A DNA stretch of 7,236 bases from Pseudomonadota bacterium (GCA_018897415.1 JAHIKR010000101.1:1-7236), one strand, 5' to 3'. Positions 1 through 6,275 are shown, counted from the stretch's first letter. The notes: generated by a model not told the origin, from the letters alone. A program made the numbers and translations.

Positions 1-1
1 G

Positions 2-703
2 GGCACAATAATGAAAAACAAAGGCTTTAATTTTGTTTTCAGCGGCGAAGTGCTTGGCCAGCGCCCCATGTCTCAGACTAAACCATCTCTCCGTTATGTG
101 GAAAAACATTCGGACATTGACGGCTATATACTTCGGCCTTTAAGCGCCAAAAGGCTGCCTTTAACCATTCCTGAAAAAGAGGGCCTCGTAAACAGGGAGA
201 TGCTGCTCGATATTTCAGGAAGATCGCGCAAGCCCCAGATAAAACTCGCTGAAAAATTCGGCATTACAGAATATCCTAATCCGGCAGGAGGCTGTCTTCT
301 TACCGACAAAGGCTATTCCGACCGCCTCAAGGATCTTTTTGAACACCAGGACATCTTTACTGAAAAAGAACTCCACCTGTTGAAATATGGCAGGCATCTT
401 CGTCTGAACAACAATACAAAACTGATTATAGGACGTACCAAACAGGACAACGAAAAAATAATAAAATATCACAACCCATCCGGGGATACAGTCATAAAAA
501 TAAAAGATTTCCCAGGCCCGATAGTTCTAATACCGCACAGAGCAAGTAAAAGCATAATTATAAAGGCGGCATCGATCTGCGCCGGTTACAGCAAAGCACC
601 GGACAATACACAGGTTGATGTACAGGTTGTTAACTCATGCGGAAGTGAAATAATAAAAGTAACAGGGATATCTCCCGAAGAAGTCAAAGAACTCTTAATA
701 TAA
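2..703 (+). CDS. Partial PP-loop tRNA thiouridylase-like protein with NFACT-R-like C-terminal domain
   Basis: The 5' end is cut by the window: the frame is open from base 2, and the ATG at 11 falls inside a conserved stretch, so it is not the real start. The visible part matches, from memory, proteins annotated as tRNA thiouridine synthase-like or ThiI/MnmA-like ATPases. Counting from the ATG at 11, there is FSGEVLGQRPMSQ (residues 10-22), RPLSAK (42-47), IPEKEGLV (53-60), DISGRSRKPQ (67-76) and NPAGGCLLTD (90-99) with a conserved Cys95. The last ~100 residues (IIGRTKQDN, then DFPGPIVLIPH) resemble the NFACT-R RNA-binding domain sometimes fused to these enzymes. The missing N-terminus should carry the ATP pyrophosphatase loop. 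The inferred role is ATP-dependent sulfur transfer to a tRNA base; the modified position cannot be told. The gene converges with rlmN, with 34 nt between the stops and no clear terminator. Confidence 0.75.
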   Translation, partial: GTIMKNKGFNFVFSGEVLGQRPMSQTKPSLRYVEKHSDIDGYILRPLSAKRLPLTIPEKEGLVNREMLLDISGRSRKPQIKLAEKFGITEYPNPAGGCLLTDKGYSDRLKDLFEHQDIFTEKELHLLKYGRHLRLNNNTKLIIGRTKQDNEKIIKYHNPSGDTVIKIKDFPGPIVLIPHRASKSIIIKAASICAGYSKAPDNTQVDVQVVNSCGSEIIKVTGISPEEVKELLI

Positions 704-737
704 CTCAAGCTCACCCCCCTAACTCTCTCAATATGCA

Positions 738-1802
738 TTATTTTATGAGTTGTTCATGAGAAAGTCTATTTGCGCTGAGCTGCCCGCATGCCGCTGATAT
801 ATCCTGCCCCTTGCTGTGACGGATAATAACTGTGTAGCCCTTTCTATTCGGGATTTCCCTGAAGTTGTTTATAACTGATTCTTCCGGTCGTCTGAAATCA
901 CTGCCCTCATATTCATTAAAGGGGATAAGATTAATTTTTGAGCGTATCCCTTTCAGCAGCTCCGCAAGCCGGTTGGCATCTTCTGCTGAATCATTTACTC
1001 CCTTCATAAGAATATACTCGAACGTTATTTTGCCACCCGGTCTTAAATTATATTTGCGACATGCATCAAGCAACTCTTCTATTGGATACTTCTTATTTAC
1101 GGGCATAAGAAAGTCACGAGTTCTATTATCTGTTGCGTTTAATGATACTGCAAGGTTAATTTTTGTCTCATTTCCCAGAGATAAAAGTTTTGATACAAGG
1201 CCTGCTGTTGATACCGTAACTCTGCGGTTCGAAAATCCGAGTCCGGAATCAGCATCGGTAATGGTATCGATAGCTTCGACAACATTTTGAAAATTTGCCA
1301 GAGGCTCGCCCATTCCCATAAAAACAATATTGGTAATATGCTTTGAGCCGATCAGATCTTTTAAGACATCACGTACCTGAGAAACTATCTCATTTTTTGA
1401 TAAATTGCGAATAAAACCGCCTTTTGCTGTCAAGCAGAACCTGCAACCCTGTGCGCAGCCTACCTGACTTGATATACAAAGAGTATAATAATCTCTTTCA
1501 GGTATCAGCACACTTTCAATAAATTTTCCATCTTCCAGTTTAAAAAGATACTTTTTGGAACCATCTTGTGAAGTTTCAATCTGGATTATATCAAGTCGGT
1601 TAATAGTAAAATTAAGAGAAAGCAGTTCTCTGATCTCTTTCCCAAGATCTGTCATTATATCAAATGTGTCTGCCTGGCGATTGTAAATCCATTTAAGGAT
1701 TTGTCCTGCACGATAGGGCTCTATATCGTGTTCTTCAAGCCATGAAGCCAGTTGTTTTCTGGTTAAATCTTTAATATCTGTTTTGTTTGTTGAAGTTGTC
1801 AT
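738..1802 (-). CDS. rlmN: 23S rRNA (adenine-2503-C2)/tRNA (adenine-37-C2) methyltransferase, radical SAM
   Basis: RlmN methylates C2 of A2503 in 23S rRNA and of A37 in some tRNAs, using a radical SAM and methyl-cysteine mechanism. The 354-residue product is near family length (E. coli about 384). The N-terminal RNA-binding part (about 1-90) has the typical AGQILKWIY. The radical-SAM cluster motif is CAQGCRFC, with Cys116, Cys120 and Cys123. Cys109 lies seven residues before the first cluster Cys, the spacing of the catalytic Cys118 in E. coli. The second catalytic Cys, in AACGQL, is Cys339. FMGMGEPLAN is the family SAM-binding signature, and VSTAGL and INLIPFNEYEGSDF are also present. All residues needed for activity appear to be there. 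The ATG at 1802 has only a weak AAAG 8 nt upstream. The gene is transcribed alone, divergently from ffh. Confidence 0.97.
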   Translation of the reverse strand: MTTSTNKTDIKDLTRKQLASWLEEHDIEPYRAGQILKWIYNRQADTFDIMTDLGKEIRELLSLNFTINRLDIIQIETSQDGSKKYLFKLEDGKFIESVLIPERDYYTLCISSQVGCAQGCRFCLTAKGGFIRNLSKNEIVSQVRDVLKDLIGSKHITNIVFMGMGEPLANFQNVVEAIDTITDADSGLGFSNRRVTVSTAGLVSKLLSLGNETKINLAVSLNATDNRTRDFLMPVNKKYPIEELLDACRKYNLRPGGKITFEYILMKGVNDSAEDANRLAELLKGIRSKINLIPFNEYEGSDFRRPEESVINNFREIPNRKGYTVIIRHSKGQDISAACGQLSANRLSHEQLIK

Positions 1803-1833
1803 TATTTATACTTTGTTAATGGATTATTTTTGC

Positions 1834-1860
1834 TTGACATAACATTGGATAGATATTAAT
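1834..1860 (+). promoter_or_regulatory. Candidate sigma70-type promoter for the ffh operon
   Basis: A perfect TTGACA lies at 1834-1839, in the rlmN/ffh divergent gap. Downstream is an AT-rich stretch; the best -10 match is ATTAAT at 1855-1860 (4 of 6), with a short 15-nt spacer. A second possible -10, GATAAT at 1884-1889 (5 of 6), is too far away to pair with this -35. A start near either would put the 1896-1990 palindrome inside the ffh leader. The -35 is good and the -10 poor, so the call is tentative. Confidence 0.35.
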
Positions 1861-1895
1861 TTCAACTTTTTTAGGGAATTGATGATAATTTATTT

Positions 1896-1990
1896 AGGTG
1901 GTTAGACTGAAGGCTATAGGCTGAAGGAAACAGATGATTTCTTGAAGTCTTTCTCCCCCTAAAAGCCTTCTACCTTCAGTCTATTAACCT
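1896..1990. repeat. 95-bp imperfect palindrome in the ffh leader
   Basis: The outer arms, 1896-1913 and 1973-1990, pair at 15 of 18 positions without gaps. They include a perfect 11-bp core, TAGACTGAAGG at 1903-1913 against CCTTCAGTCTA at 1973-1983. A second stem forms inside, AGGCT (1918-1922) with AGCCT (1964-1968). CTGAAGG also occurs twice in the left arm (1907-1913 and 1921-1927). No clear target-site duplication is visible. The right arm ends 21 nt before the ffh ATG, so if transcribed it would form a hairpin next to the ribosome-binding region. It resembles a dispersed intergenic repeat, but its copy number cannot be known from one window. Confidence 0.75.
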
Positions 1991-2011
1991 GAGTAGTTAA
2001 ATCGGTGTATT

Positions 2012-3343
2012 ATGTTTGACAATTTGACTGACAAGCTTGATTCAGTTTTTAAAAAACTGAAAGGCCACGGCAAATTAACTGAAAAAAATATAGAGGACGG
2101 TTTAAAAGAAGTTCGTATAGCTCTTCTTGAGGCTGATGTCCATTATAAAGTTGTAAAAAAACTTATTGCCGATATTAAGGAAAGAGCATTAGGGCAAGAA
2201 GTTATGACCAGCCTTACGCCCGGTCAGCAGGTTGTCAAAATAGTCAATGACGAATTGACAGAGATTATGGGGACCCGTCACGAAGATTTAAATCTTTCGG
2301 GTTCAAAACCTGCATCCATTATGCTGGTTGGTTTGCAAGGGTCCGGAAAGACAACTACAGCAGGGAAACTCGCTGTAGTTTTAAGGAAAAAAGGTAAAAA
2401 GCCTTACCTTGTACCGGCAGATGTTTATCGCCCCGCTGCTATTGATCAGCTCAAAAAACTTGGCGAACAGTTATCTGTTACTGTTTATCCCTCCACTGTA
2501 GAAATGGATCCGGTACAGATATGCCGGAACGCCAGAATTGCAGCACAGCAAGAGGGATGCGACATTCTTCTCCTTGATACTGCAGGTCGCCTGCATATTG
2601 ATGAAAATCTGATGGCGGAACTCTCCAATATTAAGGATGCAGTTAAGCCGTCTGATATTCTTCTTGTTGCTGATGCCATGACCGGCCAGGATGCTGTAAA
2701 CATAGCGAAATCATTTGACAACACCCTGGATCTTGGTGGTATTATTCTAAGCAAAATGGATGGTGATGCGCGTGGCGGCGCAGCAATTTCCATCAAATCA
2801 ATAACCAATAAACCGATTAAATTTATTGGTGTTGGCGAAAAACTTAGTGAACTGGAACCTTTTCATCCGGACAGGATGTCCTCAAAAATACTGGGGATGG
2901 GAGATGTCCTTACTATTATTGAAAAGGCCCAGTCTATGGTTGATGAAAAAAAGGCTGTTGAACTTGAAAAGAAGTTAAGAAAAAGTGAGTTTACATTAGA
3001 CGATTTCCGAGATCAGATGGTCCAAATACGTAAGATGGGTTCATTAAAAGATTTACTAAGTATGATACCTGGTTTTAGTAAAAACAAACAGTTTAAAAAT
3101 CTTGAAGTAGATGAAAAAGAATTTATAAGAATCGAAGCCATAATTAATTCAATGACATCTCAGGAACGTCGGCAGCACACCATAATAAATGGAAACCGCA
3201 GGAAAAGAATAGCCAAAGGCAGTGGTACAAGCATACAGGATATCAACAAGCTTCTGAAAAATTATACTCAGATAATGAAAATGATGAAGAAAATCAACAA
3301 AGGCGGCATGCGCGGATTAAGTAGAGGCATGCTACCTTTCTAA
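2012..3343 (+). CDS. ffh: Signal recognition particle protein Ffh (SRP54 homologue)
   Basis: Ffh is the GTPase of the signal recognition particle. It binds 4.5S RNA and signal peptides emerging from the ribosome, then docks with FtsY at the inner membrane. The 443 residues show the whole architecture. The N domain is about 1-90. In the G domain are G1 GLQGSGKTTT (107-116), G3 DTAGR (189-193), G4 SKMDGDARGG (247-256; the usual form is TKLDGDARGG, a conservative change) and GVGEK (273-277). The methionine-rich M domain starts near 297 and contains the RNA-binding RRKRIAKGSG (396-405). The N-terminus MFDNLTDKLD is the usual family start. The Shine-Dalgarno is poor: only GGTG at 2004-2007, 4 nt before the ATG, just behind the leader palindrome. 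It is first of the co-directional run; its stop overlaps the rpsP Shine-Dalgarno. Confidence 0.98.
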   Translation: MFDNLTDKLDSVFKKLKGHGKLTEKNIEDGLKEVRIALLEADVHYKVVKKLIADIKERALGQEVMTSLTPGQQVVKIVNDELTEIMGTRHEDLNLSGSKPASIMLVGLQGSGKTTTAGKLAVVLRKKGKKPYLVPADVYRPAAIDQLKKLGEQLSVTVYPSTVEMDPVQICRNARIAAQQEGCDILLLDTAGRLHIDENLMAELSNIKDAVKPSDILLVADAMTGQDAVNIAKSFDNTLDLGGIILSKMDGDARGGAAISIKSITNKPIKFIGVGEKLSELEPFHPDRMSSKILGMGDVLTIIEKAQSMVDEKKAVELEKKLRKSEFTLDDFRDQMVQIRKMGSLKDLLSMIPGFSKNKQFKNLEVDEKEFIRIEAIINSMTSQERRQHTIINGNRRKRIAKGSGTSIQDINKLLKNYTQIMKMMKKINKGGMRGLSRGMLPF

Positions 3344-3356
3344 GGAGTTAAAAAAT

Positions 3357-3611
3357 ATGCCGGTTAAAATTAGATTGGCCAGACATGGCGCAAAAAAACG
3401 ACCCTTTTATAGAATTGTTGTGGCTGACGCTGAAAGCCCAAGGGATGGAAAATACCTTGAGGCTGTCGGAACTTATAATCCTTTAAAAGATCCGGCTGAA
3501 GTCTCGCTGAAGGAAGAACGAGTCAGGTATTGGATGAGTCAAGGGGCTATCCCTACAAATACTATAAAAAGTCTTTTAAAAAAAGAAGGTTTGTTCGCAA
3601 ATCCTGACTAG
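3357..3611 (+). CDS. rpsP: 30S ribosomal protein bS16
   Basis: bS16 is a small 30S protein that binds 16S rRNA early and helps fold the 5' and central domains. The 84-residue product has the family N-terminus MPVKIRLARHGAKKRPFYRI, followed by VVADAESPRDGKYLEAVGTYNP and a C-terminal helix region containing RYWMSQGAIPT and LLKKEGL. The length is typical. The start is well supported: AAGGAG at 3342-3347 lies 9 nt before the ATG and overlaps the ffh stop codon, so translation of the two genes is closely linked. In many bacteria rpsP sits with rimM, trmD and rplS, as here. Confidence 0.98.
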   Translation: MPVKIRLARHGAKKRPFYRIVVADAESPRDGKYLEAVGTYNPLKDPAEVSLKEERVRYWMSQGAIPTNTIKSLLKKEGLFANPD

Positions 3612-3620
3612 TGTTATAAT
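3591..3620 (+). promoter_or_regulatory. Candidate internal promoter ahead of khpA (extended -10)
   Basis: The short rpsP-khpA gap opens with TGTTATAAT (3612-3620), a perfect TATAAT (3615-3620) preceded by the extended -10 TG. The best -35 is TTGTTC at 3591-3596 (3 of 6), with an 18-nt spacer, inside the rpsP 3' end. Extended -10 promoters tolerate a weak -35. It would let khpA and the genes after it be transcribed apart from ffh-rpsP. The call rests on motif match only; an AT-rich gap can produce such a hexamer by chance. Confidence 0.45.
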
Positions 3621-3661
3621 TATTTACCCTAAATCTCAACAGCAACAAAGGAGATGGAGCT

Positions 3662-3892
3662 ATGAAAGATCTGATTAAGTACATTGCACAGGCACTGGTA
3701 GATCATCCGGAACAAGTATCTGTTTCAGAGGTAGAGGGTAACCAGACTTCTGTACTTGAACTTAAAGTGGCAAAGGATGATCTAGGAAAAGTAATTGGGA
3801 AACAAGGCCGAACAGCACGGGCAATGAGAACTATATTAAGCGCTGCTTCTGCCAAGATAAAAAAACGCTCGGTTTTAGAGATTATAGAATAA
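3662..3892 (+). CDS. khpA: KH-domain RNA-binding protein KhpA (YlqC family)
   Basis: This is a single-KH-domain RNA-binding protein of 76 residues, the usual family size. The KH signature loop is GKQG at 46-49, within LGKVIGKQGRTARAMRTIL, preceded by the LELKVAKDD strand. In Gram-positive bacteria KhpA pairs with KhpB and binds many transcripts and small RNAs; its role in this lineage is inferred only. AAGGAG at 3648-3653, 8 nt before the ATG, supports the start. Its place between rpsP and rimM is conserved from Firmicutes to Desulfobacterota and strongly supports the assignment. The stop is 4 nt before the rimM start. Confidence 0.95.
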   Translation: MKDLIKYIAQALVDHPEQVSVSEVEGNQTSVLELKVAKDDLGKVIGKQGRTARAMRTILSAASAKIKKRSVLEIIE

Positions 3893-3896
3893 ACTC

Positions 3897-4406
3897 GTGG
3901 AAGATAATGGTTCTCTTCTTATTGCAAAGATAGTCGGCACGCATGGTATAGAGGGAACCTTCAGGGTCTACTCTTATGCTGAATCTTTGTCTGTCTTTAA
4001 ACCAGACAGTTCAATTCTCATAAGAGATACAAGAGGATATGAAGAGATCCATGTGGTCAACTGGGCTAAACCCCACAAGCAAATCATTTTATTGTCCCTG
4101 AAAGGTATTACTAACATCTCTCAGGCTGAACCATTAATCGGTTCTGAACTTTTTATAAGCGAATCAGACCTTCCAAAACTGGAAGACGAAACCTATTACT
4201 GGTTTAATATTATAGGTCTTTCTGTTTTTACAATAGACGACAAGTACATCGGTCGCATTGAATCGATAATTCCGACAGGCAGTAATGATGTCTTTGTTGT
4301 GAAAGACGGGGATAAAGAAATTCTGATTCCTGGACTTGAATCAGTAGTTTTATCGATAGATCTTAATAAGAAAATAATGAGGGTGGATTTGCCTGACGGT
4401 TTATGA
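3897..4406 (+). CDS. rimM: 16S rRNA processing / 30S maturation factor RimM
   Basis: RimM binds bS19 and the 16S 3' domain and promotes late assembly of the 30S head. The 169 residues show the N-terminal RimM barrel (about 1-90, with IAKIVGTHGIEG at 9-20) and a C-terminal PRC-barrel. The linker LPKLEDETYYWFNIIGLSV, the TGSNDVFVV strand and the closing IPGLESVVLSID...LPDGL are typical, so the protein is full length. The start is GTG; no in-frame ATG precedes the conserved part. There is no clear Shine-Dalgarno, and the start lies 4 nt after the khpA stop, so translation probably depends on coupling to khpA. The TGA stop lies inside the putative target duplication of the element that follows at 4409. 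Confidence 0.95.
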   Translation: MEDNGSLLIAKIVGTHGIEGTFRVYSYAESLSVFKPDSSILIRDTRGYEEIHVVNWAKPHKQIILLSLKGITNISQAEPLIGSELFISESDLPKLEDETYYWFNIIGLSVFTIDDKYIGRIESIIPTGSNDVFVVKDGDKEILIPGLESVVLSIDLNKKIMRVDLPDGL

Positions 4407-4555
4407 TAGAGACCTTTGAAAAACGTTCAATTTTGTTCAAGTTCAAGGATGGCGAAGATTTTAACCGGAGGAATACATTGAGTATTTTGAGGATTAAAAT
4501 TTGAGCCAGACGCAGAAATTGGGCAAAAGGGGACATTTTTCAAGGGTCTCTGATG
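4404..4555. mobile_element. MITE-like 142-bp fold-back element (4409-4550) with near-duplicate flanks
   Basis: This element fills the rimM-trmD gap. Terminal inverted repeats start GAGACC (4409) and end GGTCTC (4550). Extended by one base, the 21-nt arms 4408-4428 and 4531-4551 match at 18 positions, and all three differences are transitions. Pairing continues inward: TTTTG and CAA blocks, then ATTTTAACC (4458-4466) against GGATTAAAAT (4491-4500) with one bulge, then an apical stem AATAC (4472-4476) and GTATT (4482-4486) around ATTGA. The two halves are 68 and 69 bp. Flanks TGATA (4404-4408) and TGATG (4551-4555) agree at 4 of 5 bases, as expected for an aged 5-bp target duplication. There is no transposase, so it would be non-autonomous. 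From memory, GAGACC-TTTG-type ends recall some IS5-like insertion sequences; the family is not settled. Confidence 0.75.
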
Positions 4556-4566
4556 GTTGCTTATAA

Positions 4567-5355
4567 ATGAATTTTACTGTTCTGACTATCTTCCCGGAAA
4601 TGTTTAAACCCTTCTGGGCGCACGGCATTATAAAAAGGGCGATAGAACGGAATAAGATATCCGCTTCCACCATAAATATCAGAGATTTTGCAGAAGGCAG
4701 GCATAAAATCACTGATGACCGTCCCTATGGCGGTGGTTGCGGGATGGTTATGAAACCGGAACCCCTTGCCGGCGCTATTCGATTGGCCAAAAAAAAATCT
4801 CCTGATTCTATAACGATTCAGCTAACACCTCAGGGCAGAGCTTTTAATCAAAAAATTGCTCAAAAACTTTCATTGTATGATGGGCTTATTCTGGTTTGCG
4901 GTCGCTATGAAGGAATAGATGAACGCATCCGCCTGAATTTAATAGACGACGAAATTTCGATAGGCGATTATGTACTTACCGGAGGAGAGCTGGCAGCAAT
5001 GGTAGTAATAGATGCTGTAACCAGAATAATCCCCGGCACACTGGGTGGAGTAGATTCTGCTGGAAAAGACTCATTTTCGGATGATCTTTTAGAGCATGCT
5101 CAATATACAAGGCCAAAAACGTTTGAAGGCGAAGATGTGCCCGAAGTTCTTCTGTCCGGTAACCACAAAGAAATCGAAAAATGGAAGCTGGAAACGTCGC
5201 TGATCCGCACCTTCCTGAAAAGAAAAGATCTGTTGAAAAACAGACCGTTAAGTAAACAGGAAATAGAAATTCTTAAAAAGTGGTGCCTGGATATTGAAAA
5301 AATTATACACTCCCAAACTTTACATAGCACTGATGCATTATCCGGTTCTCAATAA
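4567..5355 (+). CDS. trmD: tRNA (guanine-37-N1)-methyltransferase TrmD
   Basis: TrmD is a SPOUT methyltransferase that makes m1G37 next to the anticodon and so prevents +1 frameshifting; it works as a dimer. The 262 residues are close to the E. coli length (255). Visible motifs are the N-terminal FTVLTIFPEMF (3-13), RPYGGGCGMVMKPEP (52-66), and the trefoil-knot SAM site CGRYEGIDERI (111-121) with IGDYVLTGGELA (132-143). Arg153 (in VTRIIPG) and Asp168 (in KDSFSDDLLEHAQYTRP) correspond to the catalytic Arg154 and Asp169 of E. coli. The ATG gives the standard N-terminus, but no Shine-Dalgarno precedes it; the 16 nt between the fold-back element and the ATG contain only GATGG. The C-terminal tail overlaps the next gene by 62 nt in another frame. 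Confidence 0.97.
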   Translation: MNFTVLTIFPEMFKPFWAHGIIKRAIERNKISASTINIRDFAEGRHKITDDRPYGGGCGMVMKPEPLAGAIRLAKKKSPDSITIQLTPQGRAFNQKIAQKLSLYDGLILVCGRYEGIDERIRLNLIDDEISIGDYVLTGGELAAMVVIDAVTRIIPGTLGGVDSAGKDSFSDDLLEHAQYTRPKTFEGEDVPEVLLSGNHKEIEKWKLETSLIRTFLKRKDLLKNRPLSKQEIEILKKWCLDIEKIIHSQTLHSTDALSGSQ

Positions 5356-5881
5356 GAACGGAGAAATAATTGCATCTGCCGTAACAAACCTTGATCTGCA
5401 CGATATAGCAAGAACGGCAAAAACTTATGGAATAAGAAAATTTTTTGTTGTTACGCCTTTAAAGGAACAGAAAGAACTTGTTAAAAAGCTTGTATCACAC
5501 TGGACTGATGGAACAGGCTCAAGATATAATCCAAAAAGGCGGGAAGCTTTAGAGCTGATAAGCTTAAAAGATTCTTTAAATGAAATAATAGACCATCTCA
5601 ATAACACAGGCGAAGGCTGCCCCAAGACGGTTGTTACTTGCGCAAGGCAGAATAACGGGAGCATAAGTTTCAGCAAGCTTCGCAACAAGCTCAAAGATGG
5701 CAGGCCTTATATTCTGGTTTTCGGGACCGCCTGGGGGCTTTCAGAAAGCTTCATTGCCGAAGCCGATTATGTTCTTGAACCGGTAATGGGTGATTCTCTT
5801 TACAACCACCTCTCGGTTAGGTGCGCAGCTGCTATTATAATGGATAGACTGCTGGGAAACTATAGCTTTTCAGATAATTAG
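5294..5881 (+). CDS. COG4752-type SPOUT RNA methyltransferase, target unknown
   Basis: This is a SAM-dependent RNA methyltransferase of the SPOUT fold (recalled as Pfam PF09936, COG4752), usually found beside trmD and rplS. The 195 residues contain LYIALMHYPVLNKNGEI (9-25), TNLDLHDIARTAKTYGI (31-47), HWTDGTGSRYNP (69-80) and the knot region VFGTAWGLSESF (142-153), LEPVMG (161-166) and YNHLSVRCAAAIIMDRLLG (170-188). Start: the TTG at 5294 keeps the complete first strand; the next candidate, ATG at 5333, would cut into it, so TTG is preferred although there is no strong Shine-Dalgarno. The 62-nt overlap with trmD implies translational coupling. The substrate is not known to me; tRNA or rRNA is inferred from the fold and neighbours. 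The TAG stop takes its G from the GAGACC remnant that follows. Confidence 0.85.
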   Translation: MKKLYTPKLYIALMHYPVLNKNGEIIASAVTNLDLHDIARTAKTYGIRKFFVVTPLKEQKELVKKLVSHWTDGTGSRYNPKRREALELISLKDSLNEIIDHLNNTGEGCPKTVVTCARQNNGSISFSKLRNKLKDGRPYILVFGTAWGLSESFIAEADYVLEPVMGDSLYNHLSVRCAAAIIMDRLLGNYSFSDN

Positions 5882-5899
5882 AGACCAGGGTCTCAATTA
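5876..5899. mobile_element. Remnant of a GAGACC-ended element with perfect 5-bp duplication AATTA
   Basis: GAGACC (5881-5886), AG, GGTCTC (5889-5894) is a 14-bp palindrome with exactly the end sequences of the 142-bp element upstream of trmD. It is flanked by perfect direct repeats AATTA at 5876-5880 and 5895-5899, touching both ends. The simplest reading is an insertion with a 5-bp target duplication from which nearly all of the interior was later lost. A restored empty site would read GAT AAT TAA TTT, so the methyltransferase gene would stop at the same codon (TAA instead of TAG). The remnant ends 7 nt before the rplS Shine-Dalgarno (5907). The short length leaves some chance of coincidence. 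Confidence 0.55.
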
Positions 5900-5920
5900 A
5901 TTTCACAAGGAACTAATATT

Positions 5921-6268
5921 ATGCAAACAATAAAACAATTAGAAAAAGAAATGATGCGGCTTGATTTGCCTGATTTTGCTCCAGGCGATACAGTTACAGT
6001 TAATGTTAAAATAAAAGAAGGTGAAAAGGAGCGTATTCAGGCTTTTAAGGGCGTTGTAATAAGCAAGCGCAAAGGCTTGGCAAATGCCACATTTACCGTA
6101 CGCAAGGTATCTTATGGTGTCGGAGTCGAACGCATCTTTCCTCTCCACTCTCCGATAATAGATAAAATCGAAGTTGTTTCCAAGGGACGAGTGCGGCAAT
6201 CAAAAATTTATTATCTGCGTAAACTCAGAGGCAAAGCTGCCAGAATAAAAGAACGCCGCTTCAGATAG
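5921..6268 (+). CDS. rplS: 50S ribosomal protein bL19
   Basis: bL19 sits at the 30S-50S interface of the ribosome. The 115 residues are the normal length. The sequence runs through the N-terminal helix (IKQLEKEMMR), LPDFAPGDTVTVNVKIKEGEKERIQ, the AFKGVVISKRKG segment, TFTVRKVSYGVGVERIFPLHSPII (57-80) and the basic C-terminus RVRQSKIYYLRKLRGKAARI. AAGGA at 5907-5911, 9 nt before the ATG, supports the start. It lies downstream of trmD and the SPOUT gene, as expected for this operon, and its stop is 7 nt before the preferred rnhB ATG. Confidence 0.98.
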   Translation: MQTIKQLEKEMMRLDLPDFAPGDTVTVNVKIKEGEKERIQAFKGVVISKRKGLANATFTVRKVSYGVGVERIFPLHSPIIDKIEVVSKGRVRQSKIYYLRKLRGKAARIKERRFR

Positions 6269-6275
6269 TTTGCTC

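Noticed and set aside
701..752. Possible bidirectional terminator between the first gene and rlmN (AACTCA with TGAGTT)
   Set aside because: Only six paired bases separated by about 40 nt, with no T-run on either strand; too weak to call.
865..1290. 141-codon plus-strand open frame opposite rlmN
   Set aside because: It is fully contained in the rlmN coding region, has no recognisable motifs and no ribosome-binding site; rlmN explains the sequence completely.
4467..4504. GGAGG followed after 6 nt by a TTG-started 8-codon frame inside the rimM-trmD element, possibly a leader peptide
   Set aside because: The frame is very short and lies in the apical hairpin of a repeat. Nothing suggests regulated translation, and similar short frames arise by chance.
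6270..6275. TTG at 6270 as the rnhB start
   Set aside because: It adds only two residues before an ATG and has no better ribosome-binding site, so the ATG at 6276 is preferred, though TTG is not excluded.
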